Shown here: positions 11,740 through 23,260 of the stretch, piece after piece
How the letters are laid out: every line of letters starts with the position of its first letter
Numbering within the stretch: the stretch's first letter is position 1
Origin: Pilaira anomala
Lineage: Eukaryota > Mucoromycota > Mucoromycetes > Mucorales > Mucoraceae
Length of the DNA stretch: 64,000 nucleotides
Direction: 5' to 3'
Assembly (NCBI GenBank): GCA_025716855.1
Contig: JAIXMQ010000095.1
Location: 1 to 64,000, forward strand
Made by a program: the position numbers and the translations under genes
Notes under the pieces: generated by a model
Database searches by the model: none
Told to the model about the DNA's origin: nothing
Seen by the model: only the letters and a program-made list of their open reading frames with translations

Positions 11740-14700
11740 ATGGCTTTTAGATATCACAAGTATAAAATCATTATTAGTATTGGTGAGAGCAAGAGAGAAA
11801 GAAAGAAAACATGCTTTCAAGTTTTAAAAATAATTCTACGATATTATAGATTTTGGTACAACTTTCTCAGGAACATGCTATACTGTTACTACTGAACTAA
11901 CTGCTAGAGAGCTTAGAAATGCAAAATATCCAAAAATTATTCAAGTTACAAGTTGGTAAATAGCTAATTTTTATACTATTAAAACTTACCCTTAACGAAC
12001 CCGTTTTATTTTATTCTAGGCCTGAGCAATCAGCAAGTGAAAATAAAACGCCTTCTATTAACATTTACGATACAAATTTTCATTTATTATATTGGGGAAA
12101 AGCTGCTAGAAAGCATATTGAAAATGGCAATTTAAAAGCTGATCAAATTGTTAAAGAACGATTTAAACTGGACCTTCCTTCTTCTGTTCCACAAAAAGGG
12201 ACTATCTATAAAACAACCAACGGCAAAAAGATAGAACATGATAACATGAGAGCAACTATTGATTATTTCAGAGAAATTTTTGATTATACAGTCAGTGCCA
12301 TTCAAAATAATATAGGATTCAGTAAAGAAGTTTCTGTTAAAAAAGATGGAATTCGTTTTGTCATTACTGTGCCCGCCCAATGGAACGATATTCAAAGAGC
12401 TATCATGCGTACAGTTGCAAAAGAAGCTGGATTAATTACTGATGAAGACCACGAAAATCGTTTACTAATTATCAACGAGTCCTCTGCTGCTACTCTCCAT
12501 TGTGAACAAACTAGCGATGATGCTGACAAAATGAGCCCGGGAGATAAATATATTATTTGTGATGCTGGTGGTGGTACTGTTGATCTTGCAACCTTTGAAT
12601 CCGTTGAGCGCGTTGATAGTGACCCAGCCAGTAGTTTTCGTCGCTGTCAATTGACTGCTGACAGTGGCGACAGTTGTGGCTCTACTTTTATAGATAAACA
12701 ATTGTTTGCCCTTCTTACACGCTTTTGTTATAACAATGAGCCTCCCAAAGATGAAGAAGAAACTAAACAGCGCGAGCAATTGTTCTCTCCCGTTATTGAT
12801 AAATTCATACGCCTGATCAAGGTATACCCTAATTCCCTTATATCGATAAAACCTTTTTTTAATTTTCGAATTTAATAGCCAGTCTTTGGTCAACGATCAA
12901 GAAGTTTTAAATTTCCCAAATGTACTCACGCCAAGGCTTTAGAAAAATATAAAGCTGAATCATCTGATAGATATGATTATTTTAATGAAATATCTGGCGA
13001 AGGTGATATAAATGACAATCAATGCCCCGTATGTAAAGTCGAAGATTTTAAACATCTGTTTAAAAAAGATTTCGGACAACGTAAGCTTTTTTCTTTGTAA
13101 TTTTTGTCTTTCATTCATTAACCTTTTGATTTATATTTTTGTTTTATGTAGCCACTATTTTAATTCTAGAAGATGCCAACATTGTACCTAAATTAGAATT
13201 TTCTTTACCTACCTGCTGCTCGGTAGAAGTTGACGGCGGTACTTGCACATTAACAGTATCATACGATATTATGAGAAAGCTTGTGTTCAGAGACGTTGTT
13301 AAAAGTACAATAGACCTTCTAGATCGGCAAATCAAAAAAGCCAACGGCAACATTGACCGTACTTATCTTGTAGGAGGATTTGGTGGCTCTCCATACTTAC
13401 GAAAGATGATTAAAAAGCACTTTTTAAAAAAGGGCACAAAGTTCCCAAATACTGAATTCTATACTGGTACTTTAATTACTGATGATATAGGTAATTCTGC
13501 TGCAATGAGAGGTGCCATGGTTTATGGTATTGATGGTAGCAGAAGAGCGCCTCAATCTGATGTCGCTGAAAAAATGTTCAAGTACAACAAAACAGATAAA
13601 TATAATGTTTTAATTTGTTTGGGTAAGTTCTATTATTATTAGATAAAACTATTTTCTCTTACCAAGCTTGTACAGATATCGGATATAATGGGACATCGTG
13701 TTCTTACAAAGATTTAGAAAATAAATCTAGTGAAATGATTGATATTGTTGAATGGTAACTATTTATATCTCTAACCACAATTTATGTATATTTCTATTCT
13801 AATAATTTACTGATAGGCCTGGATTGAAGAAAAACAATTTCTTAATTCCTACTGCAAAAGAAACCACCAAAGAAAAAACATTATGGGGTGCTCAGGTTGC
13901 TCAAACAATTGATTTGGAGCATGAAAAGCTAATTGTTCCTAGCAAATTAATGGCTATTGTTAAGGCTGATCTCCGAGATTATCTTTGTGAATATTTGAAG
14001 CTTGTACTTGGTCATGTATATCAAATTATTGCCAAAGCAAGTCCTCATCTCGCTGACAAAAATAAGTATAGATATGTCATTACCATGGAAAACTGTTACC
14101 AATTCTTTAATAACAAATCTCAAATGCGTCGCATTGCTGAATTAGCTGGTGTTGTCTCTAAAGAAGATTCTGTTGAACGTCTTTTATTAATAAGTCGTGA
14201 CAATGCTTCAGCCATGTACAATGAAAAGAAGTATTTTTCTGAAAAACCTGGTTATACTAATCACTTTTTGCAAATTAATATGTATCATGATACCTGCCAC
14301 TTATCATTATATGAATCTACCAAAATTAGTGGCACAGATATGGAAGCTGAGGATGATAAAGATACTGGACTTTTTAGAAATGTTAGAAGTATGAGATCTG
14401 CTACGTTCGATTTCGACTTTATCAGTAAAATTGTTTCTAATTTGAATAACTATATATCAACAAATGTTTGTATTAAATGTAGTGGAAGTCATAATACATA
14501 TAATCCTACATATTACGCTGAACTTAGAAGAGGGTTCCTCAATTATATTAAGGTTTCTATATATATACTGGAATAGATTATATAGAATTGCAATGTTAAC
14601 TTTTATTTGTATATAGACAAAATTGAACTTTAACAATAATGATGAAACTCAGAATATTCCTATCACTGATTCTGGATGTTGTATCGCTTCAATCAAAGTA

Positions 14701-15782
14701 TACGACCTTTTGGAACATGTTTTTAGGCCTGCTGTCAAACATTTAGCATCTGAGATAAATCGATTTGCAACTCAAAACGATATGGCCCAGCGTTTCAGTT
14801 TTGATAAGATCTTTTTATCAGGCGTCTTGTTAGAGGCTGACCAGACAAACTATGCATTTTTGGAGCGCATTATCGTTAACAATATTTCGGAAATTATGAA
14901 CATTCAAAGAGATTTTATCAAACCCTCAGAAGACAATGGAAAAGAAGCACTTTTAGGCGCTGCACTTTACGGAAATCAACCTACAGACTTTACTGAAAGA
15001 GTTTCAAGAACTACCTACGCGGTGAAAGTTAGTGCGTTCAAGTTAAAAGAATTTAACGATGATGAAAAGAAGGCTATTGAGGACGAAAAAACAAAAACCA
15101 TTAAAGATGCAAAGAAGGGTACCGCTACTGATTTGAAAAAGAGAATTTACGCCTTAGAATCCGCATTTGGCCTTACTGATCTTGATAAGCCGGTAAAGTT
15201 ATTTTATCAAGCGCCTCATAATCCTTCCTCTAGCACTCTCGAAAAAAAACCGGAAACACCAACTATCTTCATTCATCGCGGTGACAAAATTTTAGAAAAA
15301 GATCAAATGAAGGGTATCTCTAAAAAGTTTTATGCACAAGAAGATTGTATTGTTTATGCTAGTAAGTAACTACCGTTTGCATTTAAAATGACTTTTAAAA
15401 AACTAACGTAAACTCCATAGCTATTTATTGTTCTGATTCAGCTAAGCTAAAAAGAGAAGAAGCCGAATTAGATGCTAGTTTCCGAAAGATTCACCAATTT
15501 GAAGTTTACGTAAAACGCGACCTTGATGATCCAATGACTGTTGGTGAAAAACCTAGGCTTCACTTTGAGGTCCGTTTTATCCCAGATAACAATGAAGCCA
15601 AGTTTGAAGCGAAGGCTAGTGCAAGATTAGGAAAGAAGATACCAGAGTTCCGTTTCAGAGATGAGTTCTTGGTGGCCAATATTTATGATGACTTACAATA
15701 TACAGAAATTGGCGATTTAACAATCAGAGAAGAAGAAGAGGCGGCCCAATTGACCGTGAGCGAAAATGCAAAACCATTGTAA
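11740..15782 (+). CDS. Giant HSPA12/Hsp70-like protein with two ATPase-fold modules, the second degenerate
   Basis: Nine exons (11740-11782, 11850-11955, 12020-12821, 12879-13080, 13152-13622, 13676-13754, 13817-14552, 14617-15361, 15421-15782) join in phase to 1181 aa. Module 1 is canonical: DFGTTFSG (15-22), FVITVPAQW, CDAGGGTVDLATF (about 230), GDSCGSTFID (about 264) and LVGGFGGSPYL (about 457). Module 2 begins at residue 542 with DIGYNGTSCSY, placed exactly where an exon starts just as in module 1. Its phosphate-2 region reads LQINMYHDTCHLSLY, with no DxGGGT, and its final motif is LSGVLLEADQTNYAFL, so nucleotide binding is doubtful. Small Cys pairs (CPVC, CIKC) occur in both modules. It lies tandem to the 6045 gene on the same strand, and both encode almost the same length. 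Function unknown beyond the ATPase fold. Confidence 0.85.
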
Positions 15783-16151
15783 TAAATATTTCTTTTTATC
15801 TTTACATTATTTTGTAATATTTCCCTTTGCATGCACACCGTTTCTTTAAACCTCGTTCAAAATGCATTCTAATGGAAGATATTATCCTTTTTTTTGAAAA
15901 TTATTTTCTATTCTGGTTTCTGTTGTTTTCTGAGAAAAGACTCTTCATATATGATTCATACTATTAATAGATATAATCAGATCTTATGTATTTATTACAG
16001 ATTGCTTTTGTTGTTTTTTTGAATGCCCACCCTTACCATAAAATAAAAAGTAGTCATAGGAGTGAATTGAAAAAAAAAAATGTCCTTAATTTTGTACAGG
16101 TCCCTTTTTTTTTCTTTTTGTTCTTTTCCATAATTCGCAACGGCTTAGAAT
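15783..16151. other. Short intergenic spacer
   Basis: About 370 bp between the second Hsp70-like gene and ARP4. It contains T-rich runs and no convincing frame; it should hold the poly(A) site of the first gene and the ARP4 promoter. Confidence 0.5.
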
Positions 16152-17739
16152 ATGGTTACTTATGGAGGAGGTAATAATACATTAGAACACAACAAAAAAA
16201 ATAAGATCTAATAATTCCTTCCTGTTGTTTAGATGAAGTTAACGCGCTTGTGTTTGACGTTGGATCGACCTCAACACGTGTAGGTTTCGCAGGCGAAGAT
16301 GTACCAAAATCCATGTTCCCTACTTCCTACGGTATCGATAAAGAAAACAACTATTATATTGGCGATGCCAAAATAAACACCTGGAGGCCTAATATGGAAA
16401 TTAAAAACCCTATGCAAGACGGACTTGTGCACGATTGGGATGCCATTGAACATATTTGGCAAAGTGCTTATAACAACATGTTGCACGTCAACTCGTCAGA
16501 ACACCCTTTATTATGTACAGAGCCTGCATGGAATACACAAGAAAATCGTGAAAAAATGATGGAATTAGCTTTTGAAAAGTTTGATACACCTGCTTTTTAT
16601 GTTGCCAAAGATGCTGTTATGACAGCGTAAGTATTACATAATTTCTTTTCTCTGTATTTATAGTAGATATTGAATGATTGCTCGTACAGATTTTCTGTAG
16701 GTAGAGCAACTGCTTTAGTTTTGGATTCTGGAGGAAGTACAACAAGCGCAATACCTGTATACGATGGTTATGTCTTAAAAAAGGGTGTACTTCATCAATC
16801 AATTGGAGGCGATATTTTGACTCAACAAATTCGAGATTATATTAAACGAAACTTACAATTAGAGGTAACACCTCTTTATAAAATTGCTAGTAAGAAACCT
16901 GTTGCTGCAGGTACTCCACCTCAACTTCAATTGCGTAAAAGACCTGATACAACAAAGAGCTTTGATGACTACCAAATTTCGGTAAACTTCTATACATTAG
17001 TAAGAAAAAAATGACTAAACTAATCCAAATTGTTGTTTAGCGAGTTATTCATGAATACAAGGAATCAGTTTCTCAAGTTTCTGAATTCCCTTATGACGAA
17101 CATTTATTGAGCCAAAGACCTCAAAAGCCCTTTGAATTTCCTGATGGATATAATAATTCTTTTGGTGCGGAACGTTATAGAGTTCCAGAAATTATGTTTA
17201 ACCCTCATCACATCCGTTTGGTAAATATATAGCGCATAGAATATTCTGTTGTTGCAAAGATTGATTATTTTTTTCGATAGCCTCCTATCGAACCTGGAAA
17301 AGAATCACAAAAGATCCCCTCACTGGGTATCTCTCCTAATCAAATTCAACGCTCTGTTGGTGTATCTCAACTCGTTTTTAATAGTATCAGCGCATGTGAT
17401 ATAGATTTACGTCCTTTACTTTTTAATAATGTTATTGTTACTGGTGGAAATACTCTCTTCCCTGGATTTGCTGAAAGATTAAGTAACGATTTACCAATGA
17501 TGGTGCCTGGTGTAAGTCTGAAATTCACTTTTTATTTTTAATACCTTTTTATTGATTTATACATTATATAACAGAGCAAAGTTAAAGTACATGCTGCTGG
17601 TAGTCAAATTGAACGCAAGAGTAGCAGTTGGTTAGGCGGTTCGATATTAGCTTCTTTAGGTACATTCAATCAGTTATGGATTTCAAAGAAAGAATATGAA
17701 GAAATTGGCCCTTCTATTATCGAAACAAAATGCCAATAG
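16152..17739 (+). CDS. ARP4: Actin-related protein 4
   Basis: Six exons (16152-16170, 16233-16626, 16690-16981, 17041-17220, 17281-17511, 17575-17739) give 426 aa. The N-terminus [18 protein letters not shown] is the ARP4/BAF53 signature, the first intron falling inside the GGDEV segment. Actin-fold landmarks follow: [40 protein letters not shown] and [14 protein letters not shown] near the end. An insertion with [17 protein letters not shown] is typical of ARP4 rather than actin. ARP4 is a nuclear subunit shared by NuA4, SWR1 and INO80 chromatin complexes, and pairs with actin in them. Confidence 0.92.
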
Positions 17740-18223
17740 TTTTTTTTTTATATGTATAAATTTGTTTAATCGATGTCAATAAAATCATACATCAAGAGAG
17801 AAAAAAGTATTCAAAAAAAAAAAAAAAGATTCACTGGTATCTCTTTTCAAATTACAACTGAAGCTGTTGTTAATGACTTTCTTCAATTTATACACTCAAC
17901 ATGTACTTACTCAGTAATGGTAAATATCTAATTAAATATATTTGAAAAATATACATCTGTCTAGAAATCATATTGGAGAACATCCCCGTATTAGATCCAA
18001 ACCACCATATAGCTCTACGTACACTCAATCATCATATGTTGAATGCTTCATTATATCAAATTGTAATGTATTAATTGAAATAAATGGGACTGTTAATAAG
18101 GGTGACGTAAGGTATGTACGAGAAGTGCGTAACTTTTGAGAAAGAAAAAAAAAGGGCATACGCGTAAACCAAGAACTCTTTCCTATTTTTCTTTATTATA
18201 CTTAAATAAACATATAAGAAAAA
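17740..18223. other. Intergenic region ARP4-RPN10
   Basis: About 480 bp between two genes on the same strand. The sequence holds AATAAA shortly after the ARP4 stop (near 17779) and an A-rich run near 17815. No coding frame is supported. Confidence 0.5.
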
Positions 18224-19462
18224 ATGGTTATGGAAGCTTCAATGATTGTGTAAATATTATTTATGACAACTAATGTTGTAAGTTAGTTTACTAATCTCTT
18301 ATTAAAGTGTCGACAATTCCGATTGGATGCGTAACGGCGACTATTCTCCTACTCGATTAGTTGCACAAAATGAAGCCGTCAATCTCATTTTCTCATCTAA
18401 AACACAATCGAATCCCGAAAATACTGTAGGTCTCATGACAGCAGCAGGCAAAGGACCGGAAGTTTTAGTTACATTGACGACTGATGTTGGTAAAATTCTT
18501 ACAGCTTTACACGCTGTTAAAGCAGGTGGTAATCCCAACTTCTTAACTAGTATTCAAATTGCCCAGGTATGAAAACAATAATAATTGTATTGTTAACTCA
18601 AACTAAACAAAAAGAATATGGATGTAAAATAGCTTGCTTTGAAACATAGACAAAACAGAAACCAACGTCAAAGAATTATTGTATTTGTTGCAAGTCCTAT
18701 CGAAAGTGATGAGAAGACATTGGTAAAGCTTGCCAAAAAGCTCAAGAAGAATAACGTTGCAGTCGATATTATTAATTTTGGTGAAGAAGCTGAAAATACC
18801 TCTAGATTAGAAGCTTTTATCAATAATGTCAATAACAGTGATAACAGTCATCTTGTCACTATCCCTCCTGGACCTCATCTTTTAAGTGATATGCTTATTT
18901 CTACTCCTATTATTGCTGGTGAGGAAGGTTCTGCTGGTAACTTTGGTGCTAGCAGTGGTGGTGACTTTGAATTTGGCATTGATCCTAGTCTTGATCCTGA
19001 GCTTGCTTTGGTAAGTGATGATAAAAAAAAGAAAAATAATTGTGGATATATGCGATATTTATAGATATGATGTAGGCATTACGTATTTCACTTGAAGAAG
19101 AGAAGGCACGTCAAGAAGCAGAAGCAGCAAAGAATGGAGGTGGTAGTTCAAAAGAAGGAGAATCTTCTTCTTCTGCCATGGCAATAGATTCACAACCCGA
19201 ACAAAACGATGAAGATGCTGAACTTCAAGCTGCTTTAGCAATGTCGATGAACGATGCTCCTGTTCATGATGAGGACGAAACAATGGAAGATTTAAATGAA
19301 GACGATGCCCTTCAAAGAGCACTGGAAATGTCCATGAACGAAGGAGAAGACGAGGAAATGATGTCAGCAGTATTAGGTTCTTTACCTGGCGTTGATAAAA
19401 ACGATGAACGTATTCAAAAAGCATTGGAAAATATGGAAAAGAAGAAGGACGAAAAGAAATAA
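18224..19462 (+). CDS. RPN10: 26S proteasome regulatory subunit Rpn10
   Basis: Four exons (18224-18249, 18308-18566, 18633-19010, 19076-19462) give 349 aa. The N-terminal VWA domain shows [20 protein letters not shown] across the first intron, [19 protein letters not shown] and later [17 protein letters not shown]. The acidic C-terminal third carries two ubiquitin-interacting motifs: [12 protein letters not shown] (about 266-280) and [14 protein letters not shown] (about 297-312). Rpn10 is a ubiquitin receptor at the base-lid junction of the proteasome. The very end is Lys-rich (KKKDEKK). Yeast Rpn10 has one UIM while animals have two, so this copy is animal-like. Confidence 0.95.
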
Positions 19463-19574
19463 ATAAGCTAGTTTAAAAACTTCTTAGTTCAAAAATATAA
19501 ATAAATATTATAAAAATACCAAAAAATTTCCCATCTTCTTTTTGTTTCGGTTCTTTTATTTTAATATTCAAGCA

Positions 19575-20204
19575 ATGCTATTAAAGCGTTCATTTCACTC
19601 AACTATTGTAGGACGAAAGAGATACTACGACATTTTGCAATTAAAACATAATGCGGACAAAAAAACCATCAAAACCAACTATTACAGACTTTCAAAGAAG
19701 TACCATCCCGACTTGAATCCTAATAACAAGCAGGCACACGCGATGTTTTTAGACGTTAATGAAGCTTATTCAGTACTTGGAAATGAAGCAAGTAAAAGAA
19801 AGTACGATTACGATAATAGCGATAGTGGTGGTAGTAGTCGTAACAATGTCGCGAATTATTCTAGATCTGGTGGAAGCGGGGGTAATACACAAGCGTGGCA
19901 CTTTAGAAACAGAAAAGCACCTAGAAGTACGGGTTCAACTAGCGCAAGGGAGCAAGCAGAAAAAATGAAAAAAGATAAAGCAGAAGGCAAATTCGATCAT
20001 AGCGAACATTTAAATAAGCATTACGAAGCTGAAGAACATAGACGAAGACATAGAGTAGAGAAGGCGACCGAAAGAAGACGGGCAGCAGGAGACGAAACTA
20101 CACCTGGTAAGGTAGCGCCTGGTATGGAGAATTTATGGGGTCGCTTTTGGAGATTAGGAGCTGTTTTGACAGCTATCGCGTATGTTGCTCAAAAAATCAA
20201 TTAA
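19575..20204 (+). CDS. Mitochondrial-type J-domain protein, DNAJC30-like
   Basis: Single exon of 209 aa from the ATG of MLLKRSFHST; earlier in-frame codons lack an ATG. The N-terminus is basic and serine-rich, like a mitochondrial presequence. The J domain follows immediately (about residues 15-80): RYYDILQLK, YYRLSKKYHPDLNP with the HPD triad intact, NEAYSVLGNEASKRKYDYD. A Gly/Ser/Asn-rich linker, a charged helix and one C-terminal hydrophobic span (FWRLGAVLTAIAYVAQ) end the protein. J domain near the N-terminus plus a single C-terminal membrane span resembles DNAJC30 of the inner mitochondrial membrane. J proteins stimulate Hsp70 ATPase; the partner here is inferred to be mitochondrial Hsp70. 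Confidence 0.75.
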   Translation: MLLKRSFHSTIVGRKRYYDILQLKHNADKKTIKTNYYRLSKKYHPDLNPNNKQAHAMFLDVNEAYSVLGNEASKRKYDYDNSDSGGSSRNNVANYSRSGGSGGNTQAWHFRNRKAPRSTGSTSAREQAEKMKKDKAEGKFDHSEHLNKHYEAEEHRRRHRVEKATERRRAAGDETTPGKVAPGMENLWGRFWRLGAVLTAIAYVAQKIN

Positions 20205-20389
20205 ATATAGAAACACGTACAAAGACACACAAATAGAAAAAGTTTAAATGATGTTTTCCCTTTTATTTTTTTTAAATATATTTTACCTTGTATCTAAGCT
20301 TTCAATAAAGAGCTCAAACACAATGGTATTTTCTTTAATATAAAAAAAAGCGAGAAAAAAGTAGTAGAGCAGAGATAAAGTGAGATGAT

Positions 20390-21070
20390 TTATGATCTGG
20401 GCTTCTCCTTCTTTTCCTTGTAAAGAGCAAGAAGAGAGACACCAGCGACCTTAACAATCTTGAAACGGACACCAGGAATATCACCAATAGCGCGACCCTT
20501 ACGACCGAAACCGGCAATCAAAACTTCGTCATTCTCATCGACATAGTTTAAACAACCATCATTAGGAACGAAAGCAGTAACCTTCTTACCGTTCTTGATA
20601 AGTTGAACACGAACACACTTACGAATAGCAGAGTTAGGTTGCTTGGCTTCAACACCAATCTTTTCGAGAACGATACCCTTGGCGTGAGAAGAACCACCGA
20701 AGGGAGAAGAACGGAAAGCAGTTCCGAGAGCTCTCTTCTTATATTGCTTATCAGCCCAACGTTGGTCACGACGGTGAATACGGAGCTTACGAGCTGCGTT
20801 CAAACCTCTAGGTTGTCCCTTACCTATTCATCGAATAACATTAGTAACAATGTATAGGTATATTTTGTCACAGTCGTAATTCATTTCATTCACTTCTCAA
20901 CTACATCACCCCCCCTCCCCTTTTTTTTTAAAAAAAATATAGACAAAAAATATCTATTTTTATATCCATCCATCCATCCATCTGTTACTCTCCAGTTTTT
21001 TTGTATTTCTCTATCAATCACTCGCTCTTTCCCTATACTCCATTATAAAAATTCAATAGTTCTTACCCAT
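20390..21070 (-). CDS. RPS23: 40S ribosomal protein S23 (uS12)
   Basis: Exon 1 holds only ATGG (21070-21067) and exon 2 runs 20823-20390; the 243 nt intron is the longest clear one in this gene-dense part. Together they encode 145 aa beginning [20 protein letters not shown], with the universally conserved [15 protein letters not shown] and [18 protein letters not shown] loops. The conserved proline of the KQPNSA loop, hydroxylated in many eukaryotes, is present. uS12 sits at the decoding centre of the small subunit. It is divergent with the TRIP4-like gene. Confidence 0.97.
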
Positions 21071-21565
21071 GATGAAATCTGATAAAAAAGGAAGGTCTAT
21101 TCACTTGCCAACTTGGATGTCTCTTTTGGCCTCGGGGATTCTACCTCCCCTCTAGTGCTCACTCCCGCAAGCCAATCCGTGAAACTCATTTGTAATAACA
21201 GTCACGACATGATAGCATGAAAAGTAACAATTAGCTAATTTAATGATCTGTAATTCACCACAATGGTTTTTATTTAGATTTAAATGTAGTAACAAATTGA
21301 ACCTAGAGATAAGTATTTCAGTTATAGGCGTCATACGTTTATAAAGAAGCCAATGTTCGCAAGTACGGATCGTCTAAGTGGAATGCATCCTTAATTGATT
21401 TGTTTGTATTCATCGTATTTACAAAAAGTTCATCCTTTTTCGACTGTTTTCAGTTGCAACTTTCTTTTTTCAGTATCCGCTGACCGCAGCGAAGTGATAA
21501 CTTGATAGATTTGCTTTTCGAACTATTTTTTCTACTCTTTTTTTTTTTATACGTTACTTTTCGTC
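21071..21565. promoter_or_regulatory. Shared divergent promoter region RPS23 / TRIP4-like
   Basis: About 495 bp separates the two divergent start codons. The RPS23 side has a pyrimidine-rich stretch and, within the intron, CATC repeats; the TRIP4 side has a T-rich leader just before its ATG. No specific factor site can be named with confidence. Nothing in it looks coding. Confidence 0.4.
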
Positions 21566-23156
21566 ATGTCACTTGAAAGTTGGGCAATAGATAAACTAAG
21601 TGTTTTTTTGGGGTTTGACCCAGAAACTTTAAAGACACAAATTCTTCCTTACCTCATGTCTTCTAACTCTCCTGATGCTTTTGCTAATGAACTTATGGTA
21701 AAGAAATATTATCTTTTGTAAAGAAACGAGACTTATTTTTCTCTGTATTCTTAGGGTATGGTTGGTACGAGCGACGAAGCACTCAGCTTTATTCAAGAGT
21801 TTACAGAACGTCGATTTCCTCCAAAGGCTGCAACACCACCACCACCAAAAGTTAGCACTCCAAAACAAAGTGTATCTCCTTCAACCTCTTCTATTCCCAA
21901 TACGCAATCCGAAGGCGTATTCCCTTCTTTACCTACCAACCAACAGCCTTATGAAACTATGTGGCCTGCTAATATTAATGTACATCAGAAAAAGGACGAC
22001 GAATATTTTGCCGGGTAAGTCAAATATTTACAAAAAAAAAAAACAAAAAATAGAGAGGTTGCATTTAATTAACATGCAAAATATGTAATTTAGTTTGAAA
22101 AAATCAAAAAGAGGAAAGAATAAAGCTCAAACACATGAATTAAGAGCGGCAGCTTTTCCCAGCGAAAACAAGCAACCTACTGCATCATCCATAGCGAAAA
22201 AAGAAAAAAAGAAAGCTAAGAATGAAATGACGTTAGAAGATGCATTAAAAGAACTAGATATTAAAGCAGAGAAACCTGGCCAAAAGAGAAAGACATGTCA
22301 ATGTCAGGCCACAAAACATCCTTTGCTTAACGCGGCACCCAATTGTTTAAGCTGTGGTAAGATTATTTGTACAGCAGAAGGCGTAGGTCCTTGTACATTC
22401 TGTGGGGCACCTGTTTTATCAAAGGAGCAACAAATTTCTTTAATTGCCGAAGCTAAAAAGAAACGTGCCGAACAAAAGCAACAACAACAACAACCGTCTA
22501 AGCGCGCACCAAGTGGAAACGGAGGCCGCATGCCTGCTTATTCATCCAAAGCAGGTGGAGATATTTATTCTACTCGGTACGAAGAAGATGAAAATAGAAT
22601 TAAAGCAGAAGAACATAAAGAAAAGTTATTAGAATTCCAAAGAACAAGTGCACAAAGAAGTACTGTTATTGATCAAGCTACTGATTTTGAATTACCAACT
22701 GACCAAGCCAACTTTTGGTTATCACCACAAGAGAGAGCTTTATTAATTAAAAAACAACAATCGAATTTAAGACGTGTGGAACGTAAAGGACAAAGTAGTA
22801 AGCATAAGGTCATGACAATTGATGTTCAAACCAAGCAGGTCAAGATGCAAGACGTTGATTCTGAGTCTTCTTCAGAAGATGAACAACCTGTGGTGACAAA
22901 AATGGATTTATCAAAGCAGCCTAAACAAGATGATGCTTCTTCCGCGGGTACATATGCTGTCAATCCTTTGCTGAAGGGTATTGAAAGACCTAAGTTTATT
23001 GGAAAACATACAAAGAAAACAAAAGGTCAATTGAGAAGAAAGGAGCGTGTACAATACGACCCTGATGATGTTATGAATGATTATATTTATTCGGGCACTA
23101 TAGGTGATGATGATTCTCTTGAATCCACAAGTGAACCAGTTGTTTGTACATCATAA
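21566..23156 (+). CDS. TRIP4: TRIP4/ASC-1-like zinc-finger protein
   Basis: Three exons (21566-21697, 21755-22014, 22094-23156) give 484 aa. The N-terminal helix bundle starts MSLESWAIDKLSVFLGFDP. A Lys-rich segment leads to a C2HC5-type zinc finger at about residues 205-255: TCQCQATKHPLLNAAPNCLS, CGKIIC, GPCTFCGAPV. This finger defines activating signal cointegrator 1 (TRIP4), which with ASCC subunits acts in ribosome quality control and DNA alkylation response. The rest is charged and low complexity, and the ASCH domain found at the animal C-terminus was not seen. A short polyGln lies after the finger. Confidence 0.85.
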
Positions 23157-23260
23157 TTTGAATAATAAAGAGTAATTTGATTGGTTATTATAACAATTCT
23201 AAACTTTTTGGCAGTTTTTTTTTCTTTTTCTCATATAAGATATAAAGTCTTTTTATACAA

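Noticed and set aside
17942..18139. Frame of 65 codons before RPN10
   Set aside because: Short, with no similarity, and in the expected promoter of RPN10.
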